A DNA stretch of 64,000 nt from Rheinheimera sp. EpRS3. Its GTDB lineage: Bacteria; Pseudomonadota; Gammaproteobacteria; Enterobacterales; Alteromonadaceae. The DNA is taken from assembly GCF_001513785.1 (NCBI RefSeq), contig NZ_LNQS01000001.1, positions 1,178,001 through 1,242,000 on the forward strand. The letters are read 5' to 3'. Shown here piece after piece: positions 33,934 through 43,244 of this stretch. The notes below the pieces were generated by a model. The model worked only from the letters and a program-made list of their open reading frames with translations, made no database searches and had not been told where the DNA came from. Positions within the stretch are counted from its first letter, which is position 1; every line of letters begins with the position of its first letter. A program made the position numbers and the translations under genes.

Positions 33934-34473
33934 ATGATGTTTAAAGACGTACTAAATTTTTGGTTTAAAGAATTAGAGCCCAAGCAGTGGTGGGTGTCAG
34001 AGCCTGGCTTTGATGCGCAGATTAAACAGCGCTTTTTGCCACTGTTGCAGCAGGCTGCGGCGGGTGAGTTATTTGGCTGGCGCGAAAGTGCTGCAGGGCG
34101 TTTGGCAGAAATTCTCGTGCTGGATCAGTTTTCGCGTAATATTTACCGTAATACCGCAAAAGCCTTTTCGCAGGATGCCATGGCGCTGGTATTGGCACAA
34201 GAAGCCGTGGTGGCAGGTGCACTGGAACAGCTTAATGCCGATGAGCGTAATTTTTTACTAATGCCCTATATGCACAGCGAATCTCCGGTTATTCACCAGC
34301 AAGCAGAAACACTGTTTAAGCAATTTGCCCCAGCGGAGAATTATCAATTTGAGCTGAAACACAAAGTAATAATTGACCGTTTCGGTCGTTATCCGCATCG
34401 TAACGCCATTTTAGGCCGTACGTCGACAGCTGAGGAAATTGAGTTTCTTAAACAGCCTGGCTCGGGGTTTTAG
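33934..34473 (+). CDS. DUF924 family protein
   Basis: A 179-residue, alpha-helical protein with the DUF924 hallmarks: VLNFWFKELEPKQWWVSEPGFDAQIKQRF, LAEILVLDQFSRNIYRNTAKAFSQD, FLLMPYMHSESPVIHQQ and the terminal DRFGRYPHRNAILGRTST. These proteins are common in Proteobacteria and have a TPR-like fold; no function is established. Two adjacent ATGs (33934, 33937) are both possible starts. It is preceded by 98 bases without recognisable features. Confidence 0.88.
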   Translation: MMFKDVLNFWFKELEPKQWWVSEPGFDAQIKQRFLPLLQQAAAGELFGWRESAAGRLAEILVLDQFSRNIYRNTAKAFSQDAMALVLAQEAVVAGALEQLNADERNFLLMPYMHSESPVIHQQAETLFKQFAPAENYQFELKHKVIIDRFGRYPHRNAILGRTSTAEEIEFLKQPGSGF

Positions 34474-34544
34474 CCCGGCCAGCGGTTAGGTGGCGGCGGC
34501 TTGAAGTATGTTTTGCGGTTATTTAGCTGCTGTTAAACAGGCTA

Positions 34545-35033
34545 CTATTTTGTGCCGAATTTCTCGTGCTCGCCAAGGTTTGGCTGCTCACCTTTAACCT
34601 TCGCCTGCACTGTTTTAAACATTTTTACCATTGCGCTGCTGTCGCTGTCCCAATGCTCGCCTTTTTGCACTTTAATTTCCAGCATACCGACATGGGGCGA
34701 GTCTTTACCGTCAGGAAACCAGGCCGCAACAAAAGGGTTCCAGTATTTATTGATCAGCGTTTTATCACGAGTAGCGCGGCCGACGCCGGTCAGCGATACA
34801 TACACCTGATTGTCAGCATCGGAGAAGGTTAAACAGACATCGTGATCACGTTCTATTTCCAGCACTTTTTCCGTGGATAAATCAGTATAAAACCACAGTG
34901 TGCCGTCGTACTCATCTTGCACTAACACCATAGGGCGGGATCTTAACTCATCACCGTGGCGGGTTGTCAGCATGGCTGTTTTTATCTGTTTGATAAGCTG
35001 CCAGATTTTTTGCTTATGCTCCGGGCTGGACAT
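34545..35033 (-). CDS. Pyridoxamine 5'-phosphate oxidase-like (general stress) flavoprotein
   Basis: A 162-residue split-barrel protein of the PNPOx superfamily: IKTAMLTTRHGDELRSRPMVLVQDEYDGTLWFYTDLSTEKVLEIERDHDVCLTFSD and VSLTGVGRATRD, the pattern of the Gsp26-type subfamily, which binds FMN or related cofactors. It is not a true PdxH by length or motifs. It lies 46 bases after the Pmp3-like gene on the same strand, so both may be stress genes on one transcript. Confidence 0.87.
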   Translation of the reverse strand: MSSPEHKQKIWQLIKQIKTAMLTTRHGDELRSRPMVLVQDEYDGTLWFYTDLSTEKVLEIERDHDVCLTFSDADNQVYVSLTGVGRATRDKTLINKYWNPFVAAWFPDGKDSPHVGMLEIKVQKGEHWDSDSSAMVKMFKTVQAKVKGEQPNLGEHEKFGTK

Positions 35034-35079
35034 AATTCCTCCTGTCTATTTATCGGAATAAGGTTGTTTTCAACCGGCG

Positions 35080-35253
35080 TTAATGTTTCAAAATTACATA
35101 CAGCGCATGGATAATGCCGGGTATAAAGCCAAACAGCGTCAGCAAAATGCTAAGCCAGAAATGACCTTTAAGGCCTACTTCAAGAAAAACCCCCAGCGGT
35201 GGCAGGATTATTGCGAAAAGGATTTTTATAGGATCGGTTGCGGTAACTGCCAT
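35080..35253 (-). CDS. YqaE/Pmp3-family membrane peptide
   Basis: A 57-residue peptide with two membrane helices (DPIKILFAIILPPLGVFLEVGL, and FWLSILLTLFGFIPGIIHALYVIL), the Pmp3/YqaE signature. Such proteins affect membrane potential and stress response. The start is ATG 35253, preceded by AAGGAG, rather than the longer open frame starting 37 codons upstream, which lacks similarity. Confidence 0.9.
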   Translation of the reverse strand: MAVTATDPIKILFAIILPPLGVFLEVGLKGHFWLSILLTLFGFIPGIIHALYVILKH

Positions 35254-35612
35254 AACAGGCTCCTTAGGTTGTGAGTCAGATGTGTTGCTTGCCCGACTCT
35301 CATTGCTCTGTTTAAACCAAGCACTATCTATGCCGTTTATCGTAAAAAGCCTTGGTGACGTCATTCAGATAGCGACAGTATTGCTCTGCAGGGCCTTTTG
35401 CGGCTGGGCTTTTGCCAATGCTACTACCGGGAAGCGCTTATTACGTTTAACGGCTATTACCCGGTGTGGTTATTCTGTGGCGGGGAGGGAAAGAGTATAT
35501 TTTATAGCCTAGTGTGCAAACTTTACCGGTATTTAAACTGACTAGTTCAGCGCTTAAAAAATAACAAGCCGGTCAACTGACCGGCTTGGGCTGGTGAGGC
35601 CGCCAGATGCTA
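35254..35612. other. Intergenic region: Pmp3 upstream DNA and DUF885 terminator
   Basis: This 359-base stretch holds the upstream region of the Pmp3-like gene on its left and the DUF885 terminator on its right (35555-35587). Between them I see no gene: a 76-codon plus-strand open frame has no ribosome site or recognisable sequence. No repeat was noticed. Confidence 0.5.
35555..35587 (-). terminator. Intrinsic terminator of the DUF885 gene
   Basis: On the minus strand AAGCCGGTC (35587-35579) pairs perfectly with GACCGGCTT (35574-35566) over AGTT, followed by GTTATTTTTTAAG. It lies 26 bases after the DUF885 stop codon. Confidence 0.85.
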
Positions 35613-37460
35613 TCAGGCTTTGCTGGCAGCAATATATTCGTCTACCAACTGCTCTAATACATCCAGCGGTACCGCACCGTTTTTCAGCACCACATCGTGG
35701 AACTGGCGGATATCAAACTTATCGCCCAGCTCAGTTTTAGCTTTTTCGCGTAGTTCGACAATTTTGATCATACCAATTTTGTAGGCGGTGGCCTGAGCGG
35801 GCATGACGATGTAACGCTCTATGGCTTTTTCTACCGCGGTTTGCGTATTAGGCGTGTTATCCAGCAGGTATTGTATCGCCTGATCGCGGCTCCACTTTTT
35901 GGCGTGAATACCGGTATCTACCACTAAACGGCAGGCGCGCCACAGTTCCATGGCTAAACGGCCAAAGTCTGAGTATGGGTCCTGATACAGGCCGATTTCT
36001 TTTGGTAATAACTCGGTATATAAACCCCAGCCTTCAATGTAAGCGGTGTAGCTGCCAAAACGGCGGAACTTAGGCATGTCTTCCAGTTCTTGCGCTATAG
36101 CCAGTTGCATATGGTGGCCCGGGATACCTTCGTGGTAAGCCAGTGCTTCCAGCTCGTACTTGGGCATATCGCTCATACGGTACAGGTTGGCGTAGTAAAT
36201 GCCGGGGCGGCTGCCGTCCATCGACGGGCGTTGGTAAAACGCTTTACCGGCACTTTGCTCACGAAACGCTTCTACTGCTTTTACAACCATGTCGGCTTTG
36301 GGTTTTACTAAAAACAGCTCGTCCAGCCGGGTGCGCATATTATCAATAACCGCAGTGGCTTCAGCCAGGTAGGCGGCTTTGCCTGCTTCGGTATCCGGGT
36401 AGTAAAACTGCGGATCGGTTTGCATAAACTGGAAAAAGGCTTTTAAGTCACCGTCAAAGCTGGTTTTTTGCATAATAGCCTGCATTTCTGCATGGATACG
36501 GGCTACTTCATCCAGGCCAATCTGGTGTATTTCATCGGCCGTTAAATTGGTAGTGGTAATGCGCTTTAGCTCATCATTGTAAAATGCTGCGCCATCTTTA
36601 AAGCGCCATACACCGTCAACGGTATCAGCTTGTTGCTCCAGCGTATTTAAATAGCGGATTAAGCTGGTATAGGCCGGTTTAACACTGGTTAACAACGCTA
36701 CTTTGGCTTCATCCAGCAATAATTTTTTGCTGTGCTCATCAGCATCAAGCTGGCTGACTTTTTTACTGAAATCGGCCAGTAAGGTGCTGTCGGCACCGGT
36801 ATCAAATGGGGCGCCTTTAATGACATTCTCACTGGCTGAGAGCACCAACGGGAACACAAATTTAGGTGGAATAATACCAAGCTCAGCGCGTTTTTGCAGT
36901 TGCTCCTGCAGTTGATTAAACAGCGCAGGTACGGCATTTAACCGGGCAATATAAGCTTTAGCGTCGCTTTCACTGCTAATGCTGTGTTGGTTGATCAACG
37001 TTGACGGCACCTGCGAATGGATACCAAACATCTGGTTAACCGGGTAGCTGTACAGCCGCCATTTGGCTTCATCCAGAGTTTGCTGCAGGTTTTGTTGCAT
37101 CAGCAGGTAGCTGATACGGGTATTGTCGTCCAGTTTGCTGACATCAACGGCCTTTAACATGGTTAAATGCTGCTGGGTAAGGGCTATATCTGCGTCGAAG
37201 TGCGCGTCGGATAAATCCTGCCATTTATCGTAGTCATCTTTAATGCCCAGCCGGGTTTGCCGGATCGGATCACGGCGCACTTTGTCCATAAATATCTGTT
37301 CAAACAAGGCATTAGCCTTATCTGACTCAGACTGGGTTACCACTGTTGCCGGTGCATTGCTTTGCTGCGGGCTCTGGCTTTGCTGCGGGCCACAGCCTGC
37401 CAGTAAAGCGGCAGTTATGGCAAGTGGCAGCAAAGCTTTGCGGGTAAAGGCGGTTTTCAT
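35613..37460 (-). CDS. DUF885 lipoprotein, predicted zinc peptidase
   Basis: A 615-residue secreted lipoprotein: basic N-terminus, hydrophobic core and lipobox LLAGC (cleavage before Cys23), then a Gln/Ser-rich linker. The DUF885 catalytic core is in EALAYHEGIPGHHMQLAIAQEL, a HExxxxHH-type zinc site, with EGWGLYTELLPKE downstream supplying a further ligand. The family is related to M2/M3-type metallopeptidases, but substrates are unknown. Because the residue after Cys is Gly, outer-membrane sorting is expected. It is monocistronic. Confidence 0.9.
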   Translation of the reverse strand: MKTAFTRKALLPLAITAALLAGCGPQQSQSPQQSNAPATVVTQSESDKANALFEQIFMDKVRRDPIRQTRLGIKDDYDKWQDLSDAHFDADIALTQQHLTMLKAVDVSKLDDNTRISYLLMQQNLQQTLDEAKWRLYSYPVNQMFGIHSQVPSTLINQHSISSESDAKAYIARLNAVPALFNQLQEQLQKRAELGIIPPKFVFPLVLSASENVIKGAPFDTGADSTLLADFSKKVSQLDADEHSKKLLLDEAKVALLTSVKPAYTSLIRYLNTLEQQADTVDGVWRFKDGAAFYNDELKRITTTNLTADEIHQIGLDEVARIHAEMQAIMQKTSFDGDLKAFFQFMQTDPQFYYPDTEAGKAAYLAEATAVIDNMRTRLDELFLVKPKADMVVKAVEAFREQSAGKAFYQRPSMDGSRPGIYYANLYRMSDMPKYELEALAYHEGIPGHHMQLAIAQELEDMPKFRRFGSYTAYIEGWGLYTELLPKEIGLYQDPYSDFGRLAMELWRACRLVVDTGIHAKKWSRDQAIQYLLDNTPNTQTAVEKAIERYIVMPAQATAYKIGMIKIVELREKAKTELGDKFDIRQFHDVVLKNGAVPLDVLEQLVDEYIAASKA

Positions 37461-37555
37461 ATAGTTTCCTGTCTTATTGTTAGAGTAATAGTTTTATTCT
37501 ACGCAACTGGTGGCAGATGAAAAGACAGCGTATCGCAACGATAGGTTAATCAGCC

Positions 37556-38698
37556 CTAGATAAACAACGTGAGTAAATCGTTCAGGTAGCGCGCGCCTTT
37601 ATCGGTAACCTGCCAGTGTGTGGCGCTAACGCTAAGCAGGCCTTTTTGCTCGGCATCGCTAATAGCGCTGGTAACCGTACTAAGCGGCAAGCCGGTATAA
37701 GCGGTAAAGTCGGCTATCGGGCAGGGTTCCAGCAGGCGAAAGCGGTTCATAAAAAACTCAAATGGCCGGTCTTCAGCCTCAACCTGTTCACGGCTGTCCA
37801 TATAGCCACGGCTGATATCCATATAGCCTTTGGGGTGCTTAATTTTCACGGTACGCAAAATAGCATTACGTGACGGCAGGGTAATTTTGCCGTGCGCGCC
37901 GCAGCCTATGCCTAAGTAATCGCCGTAGCGCCAGTAGTTAAGGTTATGTTTGCACTGATGGCCGGGTTTGCTATAGGCAGAAATTTCATACTGCTGGTAA
38001 CCATGCTGCTGTAACAGTGCCAGCCCCTGCAGCTGAATATCCCACAGTGTATCGTCTGGTGGCAGTACTGGCGGGCGTGAGGCAAAGACTGTATTAGGTT
38101 CAATGGTCAGCTGATACCAGGACAAATGCGGCGGGGCTAAATCTATGGCTTGTTGTAAGTCGGCCAGTGCGCCGTTAACATCCTGTTGCGGCAGGCCGTG
38201 CATTAAATCAAGGTTAAAGCTGCCAAGGGGCAGATTCTGCGCCAATTTGGCAGCCCGTATGGCTTCGCCGCTATCATGAATACGGCCCAGCGCTTGTAAT
38301 TGCGCGGTTTGAAAGCTTTGCACACCAATAGAAAACCGCGTTACGCCTGCCTGCACATAGCCGGCAAAGCGCTCGGCCTCTACTGTGCCGGGGTTGGCTT
38401 CCATCGTGACTTCCATATCGGCGTCGCAGTTTAACCGCTGTTTTACGCCGGTTAAAATCTGGCCAATACCTGCGGCAGAAAATACGCTGGGCGTGCCACC
38501 GCCGATAAAAATGCTGCTTAAGTTACGCCCGGTTACTAAGGATAAGTCTTGTTCTAAATCGGCCAGCAGGTGGGCGATATATTCCTGCTCCGGAATACCT
38601 TGCTTTACTGCGTGCGAGTTAAAATCGCAGTAGGGACATTTTTGAATACACCAGGGAATATGAATATACAGCGCCAGCGGCGGTAACTGTAGCGCCAC
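37556..38698 (-). CDS. hemW: Radical SAM heme chaperone HemW
   Basis: A 380-residue protein with the radical-SAM cluster motif HIPWCIQKCPYCDFNSH (CxxxCxxC near residue 16-23), FIGGGTPSVFS, MEANPGTVE and FSIGVQSFQ. It was long called coproporphyrinogen III oxidase-like (YggW), but this family inserts heme into target proteins. It lacks the extra N-terminal residues of true HemN. The start codon is two bases from the end of rdgB, so it is the distal gene of the yggS-proC-yggT-yggU-rdgB-hemW cluster. Confidence 0.94.
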   Translation of the reverse strand: MALQLPPLALYIHIPWCIQKCPYCDFNSHAVKQGIPEQEYIAHLLADLEQDLSLVTGRNLSSIFIGGGTPSVFSAAGIGQILTGVKQRLNCDADMEVTMEANPGTVEAERFAGYVQAGVTRFSIGVQSFQTAQLQALGRIHDSGEAIRAAKLAQNLPLGSFNLDLMHGLPQQDVNGALADLQQAIDLAPPHLSWYQLTIEPNTVFASRPPVLPPDDTLWDIQLQGLALLQQHGYQQYEISAYSKPGHQCKHNLNYWRYGDYLGIGCGAHGKITLPSRNAILRTVKIKHPKGYMDISRGYMDSREQVEAEDRPFEFFMNRFRLLEPCPIADFTAYTGLPLSTVTSAISDAEQKGLLSVSATHWQVTDKGARYLNDLLTLFI

Positions 38699-38700
38699 GG

Positions 38701-39297
38701 TTAACGCGCCTGCAACTGGCTAAGCAATTGTGCCAGTGCTTTGCCACGGTGGCTAAGCTGTTGTTTACGTCCGGGCGGCAGTTCTGCACTGGTGCAGCCT
38801 TCTGCAGCAATGTAAAACACCGGATCATAGCCAAAGCCGGCACTGCCGGCCGGGGTCTGTGTAATCTCGCCATGCCATACGCCATGGCATACCAGCGGGG
38901 TTGGGTCTTCAGCGTGGCGTAAATACACCAGTACACAATGAAACTGCGCTGTGCGCTGTGCCGCTGGAATATCTTGTAGTGCACTAAGCAGCTTAGTGAT
39001 ATTGGCGGCATCGGTTGCCGCTTCACCGGCGTAGCGCGCCGAATATATACCCGGTGCGCCGCCCAGGGCGTCAACCGCCAGGCCAGAGTCATCAGCTATG
39101 GCCGGTAAACCGGTAACCAGAGCGGCATGGCGGGCTTTTAAAATAGCGTTTTCAATAAAGGTCAGGCCGGTTTCGTCGGCATCGGTTACGCCCAGTTCCG
39201 TTTGCGGCACTATCTGGTAGTGGTAAGGGGCCAGCATCTGCGACAGCTCTGCCACTTTGCCTTTATTGCCGGTAGCCAGCACAATTTTTTGTGTCAT
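38701..39297 (-). CDS. rdgB: XTP/dITP pyrophosphatase (RdgB/HAM1)
   Basis: A 198-residue house-cleaning enzyme that hydrolyses dITP and XTP to monophosphates, keeping deaminated purines out of DNA. Motifs: [13 protein letters not shown] at the N-terminus, [35 protein letters not shown] and [10 protein letters not shown] followed by [16 protein letters not shown]. It is 12 bases after the DUF4426 gene. Confidence 0.97.
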   Translation of the reverse strand: MTQKIVLATGNKGKVAELSQMLAPYHYQIVPQTELGVTDADETGLTFIENAILKARHAALVTGLPAIADDSGLAVDALGGAPGIYSARYAGEAATDAANITKLLSALQDIPAAQRTAQFHCVLVYLRHAEDPTPLVCHGVWHGEITQTPAGSAGFGYDPVFYIAAEGCTSAELPPGRKQQLSHRGKALAQLLSQLQAR

Positions 39298-39309
39298 TGA
39301 AAGCTCTTC

Positions 39310-39732
39310 TTAATCTACGTAAAAGGTCTGGTCGAACTTTAATAATTGCGACTCATTGCCACTGGCCACGGTTATCGTAAAGCTAAAGCGCTGCTCGTGA
39401 TAAAACGGCAACTGCGCCAGATAATATACTGCATCACCTTCAACTACTTCGGTAAATTCCAGTTTACGCTGGCGGCCCTGCAAATCTTTGGCATTGCCGC
39501 TCAGGGCAACTTTTTGCGCCTGCTGGTTGTTTTTATCCAACACCGAGATGTTAATCACCGCATTGTATTTACTACGTTGTAGCTGGTATTGCAGGGCTAT
39601 TTCCGGTGTTAGCAGCGGGGCAGGAAAGGCAATATAGTGTACATCCCAGTTACCCAGTTGTTTTTTTTGTTCTGCCGCAGCGCTAAAGCTAACGGCTAAG
39701 CCCAACAACAGGGCGATAATAATGCGGTTCAT
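39310..39732 (-). CDS. DUF4426 periplasmic protein
   Basis: A 140-residue exported protein with a signal peptide (RIIIALLLGLAVSFSAAA, cut near residue 20) and a beta-rich body (NWDVHYIAFPAPLLTPEIALQYQLQRSKYNAVINISVL, FTITVASGNESQLLKFDQTFYV). It matches DUF4426, found almost only in this genomic setting between yggU and rdgB in Alteromonadales and Vibrionales. Function is unknown. Confidence 0.88.
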   Translation of the reverse strand: MNRIIIALLLGLAVSFSAAAEQKKQLGNWDVHYIAFPAPLLTPEIALQYQLQRSKYNAVINISVLDKNNQQAQKVALSGNAKDLQGRQRKLEFTEVVEGDAVYYLAQLPFYHEQRFSFTITVASGNESQLLKFDQTFYVD

Positions 39733-39773
39733 AGTTCACCTCGGTATGGGTTCAGGCTGTTAAGTATAGTGGT

Positions 39774-40070
39774 TTAAGCGCTTGCCAGCTGGTTTTTCAC
39801 CAGCGGTGGCAACTGTTTCGGGGCAATAATCAGTACCGTTTTATGCCGCCCGGTTTCACCTTTTTCAATGACCACCTGTGATTTGGCAACAGCGAAACTT
39901 TTGGCCAGAAACTTCTGTAAATGGGCGTTGGCTTTGCCATCTACCGGTGGTGCAGTAATGGCAACTTTAATTTCATCGCCATAAAGCTCCACCCAGGCAT
40001 CGCGGCTGGCTTTGGGCTGAATATACAGTTTTACCCGTATATCCGCCCCGCATTGAGTTACTGCAATCAA
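39774..40070 (-). CDS. yggU: DUF167 / YggU family protein
   Basis: A 98-residue protein with [45 protein letters not shown] and [17 protein letters not shown], nearly identical in pattern to E. coli YggU. Function unknown. The start is TTG at 40070, overlapping the yggT stop codon (TTGA), with no in-frame ATG available, so it appears to depend on translational coupling. Confidence 0.92.
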   Translation of the reverse strand: MIAVTQCGADIRVKLYIQPKASRDAWVELYGDEIKVAITAPPVDGKANAHLQKFLAKSFAVAKSQVVIEKGETGRHKTVLIIAPKQLPPLVKNQLASA

Positions 40071-40606
40071 AAACCCGGAAACCAGCTACTAAACAGGATG
40101 TTTAAAAATTGCAGGCCAACCAGCACTACCAGTACCGATAAATCCAGCCCGCCCAGTGGCGGTAAAATATTACGCACCGGGCGTAATAATGGTTCGGTTA
40201 ACTGGTGCATGACATGCTCTACCGGGCTGCGGCCCTGGCTAAACCAGCTAAGCAGAGCACGGATCACTAAAATCCAGAACAGCAAGGTAAGAATTTCTTT
40301 TATCAGAAACACCACTGACAACACTAAACTGGGCACCAGCAAAACCTGGCCCGACTGAATAAGCTGCAGCACCAGCAATTTTACCAGCATAATGCTGTAT
40401 GCCAGCACCAGCGAGGCGGTGTCCAGCCGGCCAATGCTGGGAATAACCCGGCGCAGCGGCAATACCAGCGGGTTGGTGGCTTTTACCACAAACTGGCTGA
40501 ACGGGTTGTAAAAGTCGGCCCGCACCAGTTGTAACCACAGGCGCAATATCATCACCATCAGGTACAGACTAAAGGCAGTATCAATTAGAAATAGCACAGC
40601 TTGCAT
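40067..40606 (-). CDS. yggT: YggT family membrane protein
   Basis: A 179-residue inner-membrane protein with duplicated halves, each with a hydrophobic hairpin and a [24 protein letters not shown] / [24 protein letters not shown] repeat. YggT proteins have been linked to osmotic or potassium tolerance in E. coli, and the family is related to CcB3-type plastid proteins; the mechanism is unknown. It lies between proC and yggU in the conserved order. Confidence 0.93.
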   Translation of the reverse strand: MQAVLFLIDTAFSLYLMVMILRLWLQLVRADFYNPFSQFVVKATNPLVLPLRRVIPSIGRLDTASLVLAYSIMLVKLLVLQLIQSGQVLLVPSLVLSVVFLIKEILTLLFWILVIRALLSWFSQGRSPVEHVMHQLTEPLLRPVRNILPPLGGLDLSVLVVLVGLQFLNILFSSWFPGF

Positions 40607-40644
40607 CAGGTTCTCCGCATCTTAAATTATAACAACGATGAAAA

Positions 40645-41472
40645 TTACAAACTCTGCGCCATTTCCTGCGCCCGTTTAATGGCGGCATACATGGCATCTG
40701 AAACCATTTTTTCAAGGCCCTGGTTGGCAAAAGTGGTTACCGCTTCATGGGTTGTGCCACCTTTTGATGTGACCTGCGCGCGCAAATCAGCAAAACTGTG
40801 ATCGCTATCCAGTGCCATGGTGGCTGCGCCGAGCGCGGTTTGTGCCACCATCTGTTTAGCTTGCGCCGCGTCAAAACCCAGTTGCTCTGCTACTTGCTGC
40901 ATCGCTTGCATAAAAAAGAAAAAGTACGCCGGTGAACTGCCGGTAACAGCAATAACATGGTCTATTTGTGCTTCGTTGTCTAACCAGACATTCATGCCAG
41001 TGCCACTGAACATATGATCAACAAAAGCTTTTTCATAGTTAGAACAGCCCTGTGGCAGCAAGCCGGTAACGCCTAACCCTACCAGTGATGGCGTATTGGG
41101 CATAGCACGCACCAGGCGGATATTACCCAGCCACTGCTGATAGCGCGCTACGGTAATACCGGCTGCCAGGGTAACAAACAGCTTTTCGGCTATTTCCGGT
41201 GCGGCGCTGATTAACGCTTCGCACAGCTCCTGCATCATTTGCGGTTTTACCGCCAGCACGATAACGTCGGCTTTGGTTACAGCTTCAACGTTATCCAGTG
41301 TGGTTTGAATGCCAAAATCGGCGGCCAGCGCGGTCAGTTTAGGCTGGCTGCGGTTAGCGGCAATAATGTTTTGTGCCGGATAACCCGCGCGCACCATGGC
41401 GGCAATAACGCAGCGTGCCATATTGCCCGCGCCGATAAAGGCAACAGTATTGTCATTCATCTGTGTATTCAT
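40645..41472 (-). CDS. proC: Pyrroline-5-carboxylate reductase
   Basis: A 275-residue NAD(P)H enzyme for the last step of proline synthesis. The Rossmann motif is FIGAGNMARCVIAAMV, with VILAVKPQMM-type DVIVLAVKPQ, IRLVRAMPNTPSLVGLG, and the C-terminal SKGGTTHEAVTTFANQG. The ATG at 41472 overlaps the yggS stop by four bases; the ATG at 41460 (MNDNTVAFIG) is also possible and leaves more room from the AAGGA at the end of yggS. Confidence 0.96.
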   Translation of the reverse strand: MNTQMNDNTVAFIGAGNMARCVIAAMVRAGYPAQNIIAANRSQPKLTALAADFGIQTTLDNVEAVTKADVIVLAVKPQMMQELCEALISAAPEIAEKLFVTLAAGITVARYQQWLGNIRLVRAMPNTPSLVGLGVTGLLPQGCSNYEKAFVDHMFSGTGMNVWLDNEAQIDHVIAVTGSSPAYFFFFMQAMQQVAEQLGFDAAQAKQMVAQTALGAATMALDSDHSFADLRAQVTSKGGTTHEAVTTFANQGLEKMVSDAMYAAIKRAQEMAQSL

Positions 41473-42155
41473 TCCTTGTGATAATCTCTTGCGCCAAAAA
41501 TTGCGGTGCCCAATCGTATCATAGTTGCGCCATATCGCAGAGCCAAAGGCCAGTCATCCGACATGCCCATGGATAATTCATCTGCCTGCGGGTAGTGCTG
41601 CTGTAATGTTTTCGACAGTTGCGCCATAGCAGCAAAGGCCGGTTCGCTCATGCCCGGTGCCGGTATAGCCATTAAGCCTTTTAATTGCAGCTGTGGCAGG
41701 CTGCTTACGTCGGCAGCTAATTGCAACATATCTGCCGCAGCAATACCGGCTTTGCTGGGTTCATTGCTGATATTCACCTGCAGCAGCACTTTAAGTGGCC
41801 CCAACGCCGCAGGGCGCTGTGCTGCTAAACGCTCAGCAATTTTAAGCCGGTCGATACTGTGTACCCAGTGCGCGGTTTCGGCTACCAGCCGGGTTTTGTT
41901 CGACTGCAACGGGCCGATAAAATGCCAGATAATATCCGCATAACTGCTTAATTGTACTACTTTTTCAGCTAATTCTTGCGGGTAGTTTTCAGCAAACTGG
42001 CGCTGCCCGGCCTGATAGGCTGCAACAACAGCAGATACTGGTTTGGTTTTACTTACGGCCAGCAGTTGTGGCGTTAATTTGGCCGCTGGCAAAGCCTGCA
42101 ATTTTTCCGTCAGGTTCTGATAGGCGAGGTTAAGTTGTTCTGCTATGTTATTCAT
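41469..42155 (-). CDS. yggS: YggS family PLP homeostasis protein
   Basis: A 228-residue single-domain PLP protein (PipY/PLPBP family) regulating free PLP levels. Motifs: LLAVSKTKPVSAVVAAYQAGQRQFAENYPQE with the PLP lysine, WHFIGPLQSNKTR, VNISNEPSKAG and the phosphate-binding LSMGMSDDWPLALRYGATMIRLGTAIFG. ATG 42155 is preferred over an open TTG four codons upstream. It diverges from pilT with 30 bases between start codons, so their promoters overlap the coding regions or each other. Confidence 0.95.
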   Translation of the reverse strand: MNNIAEQLNLAYQNLTEKLQALPAAKLTPQLLAVSKTKPVSAVVAAYQAGQRQFAENYPQELAEKVVQLSSYADIIWHFIGPLQSNKTRLVAETAHWVHSIDRLKIAERLAAQRPAALGPLKVLLQVNISNEPSKAGIAAADMLQLAADVSSLPQLQLKGLMAIPAPGMSEPAFAAMAQLSKTLQQHYPQADELSMGMSDDWPLALRYGATMIRLGTAIFGARDYHKE

Positions 42156-42185
42156 AAAGATTGGCAACGTGGAGTAGAAATTGTC

Positions 42186-43238
42186 ATGGATATTACCGAA
42201 TTATTAGCCTTTAGTGTGCAACATAAAGCGTCAGATTTACACCTTTCCGCCGGTGTACCGCCATTGATACGGGTTGACGGTGACGTACGCAAGCTGAATA
42301 TCCCGCCGCTTACTCATAAAGACGTGCATGCATTAGTGTACGAGATTATGACTGACAAGCAGCGTAAAGAATACGAAGAACACCTCGAAGCCGACTTTTC
42401 CTTTGAAGTGCCCAACCTGGCCCGGTTTCGGGTTAACGCTTTTGTGCAAAACCGCGGCGCGGCGGCGGTGTTTCGTACTATCCCCAGCGAAGTGTTAACG
42501 CTGGAAGATTTAGGTGCACCGGAAATTTTCAAAACCATTGCTGAAAACCCGCGTGGCCTGGTGCTGGTTACCGGGCCAACAGGCTCTGGTAAAAGTACCA
42601 CATTGGCAGCGATGATTGACTACATTAATACCATGCGCCACGACCATATTCTGACGATAGAAGACCCGATTGAATTTGTGCACAATAATAAATCCAGCCT
42701 GATTAACCAGCGTGAAGTGCACCGCGATACCCATAGCTTCAGCAATGCGCTGCGCTCAGCCCTGCGCGAAGACCCTGATGTAATACTGGTAGGTGAATTA
42801 CGCGATCTGGAAACGATTCGTCTGGCGATGACCGCCGCTGAAACCGGCCATTTAGTGTTTGGCACTTTACACACCACTTCAGCCCCTAAAACCATCGACC
42901 GTATTATTGATGTGTTTCCCGGTGAAGAAAAAGACATGGTGCGCTCGATGTTGTCAGAGTCACTGCGCGCGGTTATTTCACAAACTCTGCTGAAAAAGGT
43001 GGGCGGTGGTCGTATGGCGGCGCACGAGATCATGATTGGGATACCGGCGATCCGCAATCTTATCCGCGAAGATAAAATTGCCCAGATGTATTCGGTAATA
43101 CAAACCGGCGCATCGCATGGCATGCAAACCATGGATCAATGTTTGGTGAATCTGGTAAACCGGGGTTTGGTATCGCAAAAAGATGCCGCGGCCAAAGCGC
43201 AGGACAAAAACACCTTTGGTGCCATGGGCAGGATATAA
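42186..43238 (+). CDS. pilT: Type IV pilus retraction ATPase PilT
   Basis: A 350-residue hexameric ATPase that depolymerises the pilus for twitching motility. It starts MDITELLAFSVQHKASDLHLSAG and has Walker A GPTGSGKST (near residue 133), the Asp box ILTIEDPIEF, Walker B in DPDVILVGELRDLETI, the His box HLVFGTLHTTSAPKTIDRIIDVF, and the retraction-specific AIRNLIRE motif. ATG 42186 is the family-typical start; a longer frame begins inside yggS. pilU follows after six bases. Confidence 0.97.
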   Translation: MDITELLAFSVQHKASDLHLSAGVPPLIRVDGDVRKLNIPPLTHKDVHALVYEIMTDKQRKEYEEHLEADFSFEVPNLARFRVNAFVQNRGAAAVFRTIPSEVLTLEDLGAPEIFKTIAENPRGLVLVTGPTGSGKSTTLAAMIDYINTMRHDHILTIEDPIEFVHNNKSSLINQREVHRDTHSFSNALRSALREDPDVILVGELRDLETIRLAMTAAETGHLVFGTLHTTSAPKTIDRIIDVFPGEEKDMVRSMLSESLRAVISQTLLKKVGGGRMAAHEIMIGIPAIRNLIREDKIAQMYSVIQTGASHGMQTMDQCLVNLVNRGLVSQKDAAAKAQDKNTFGAMGRI

Positions 43239-43244
43239 ACGCTT

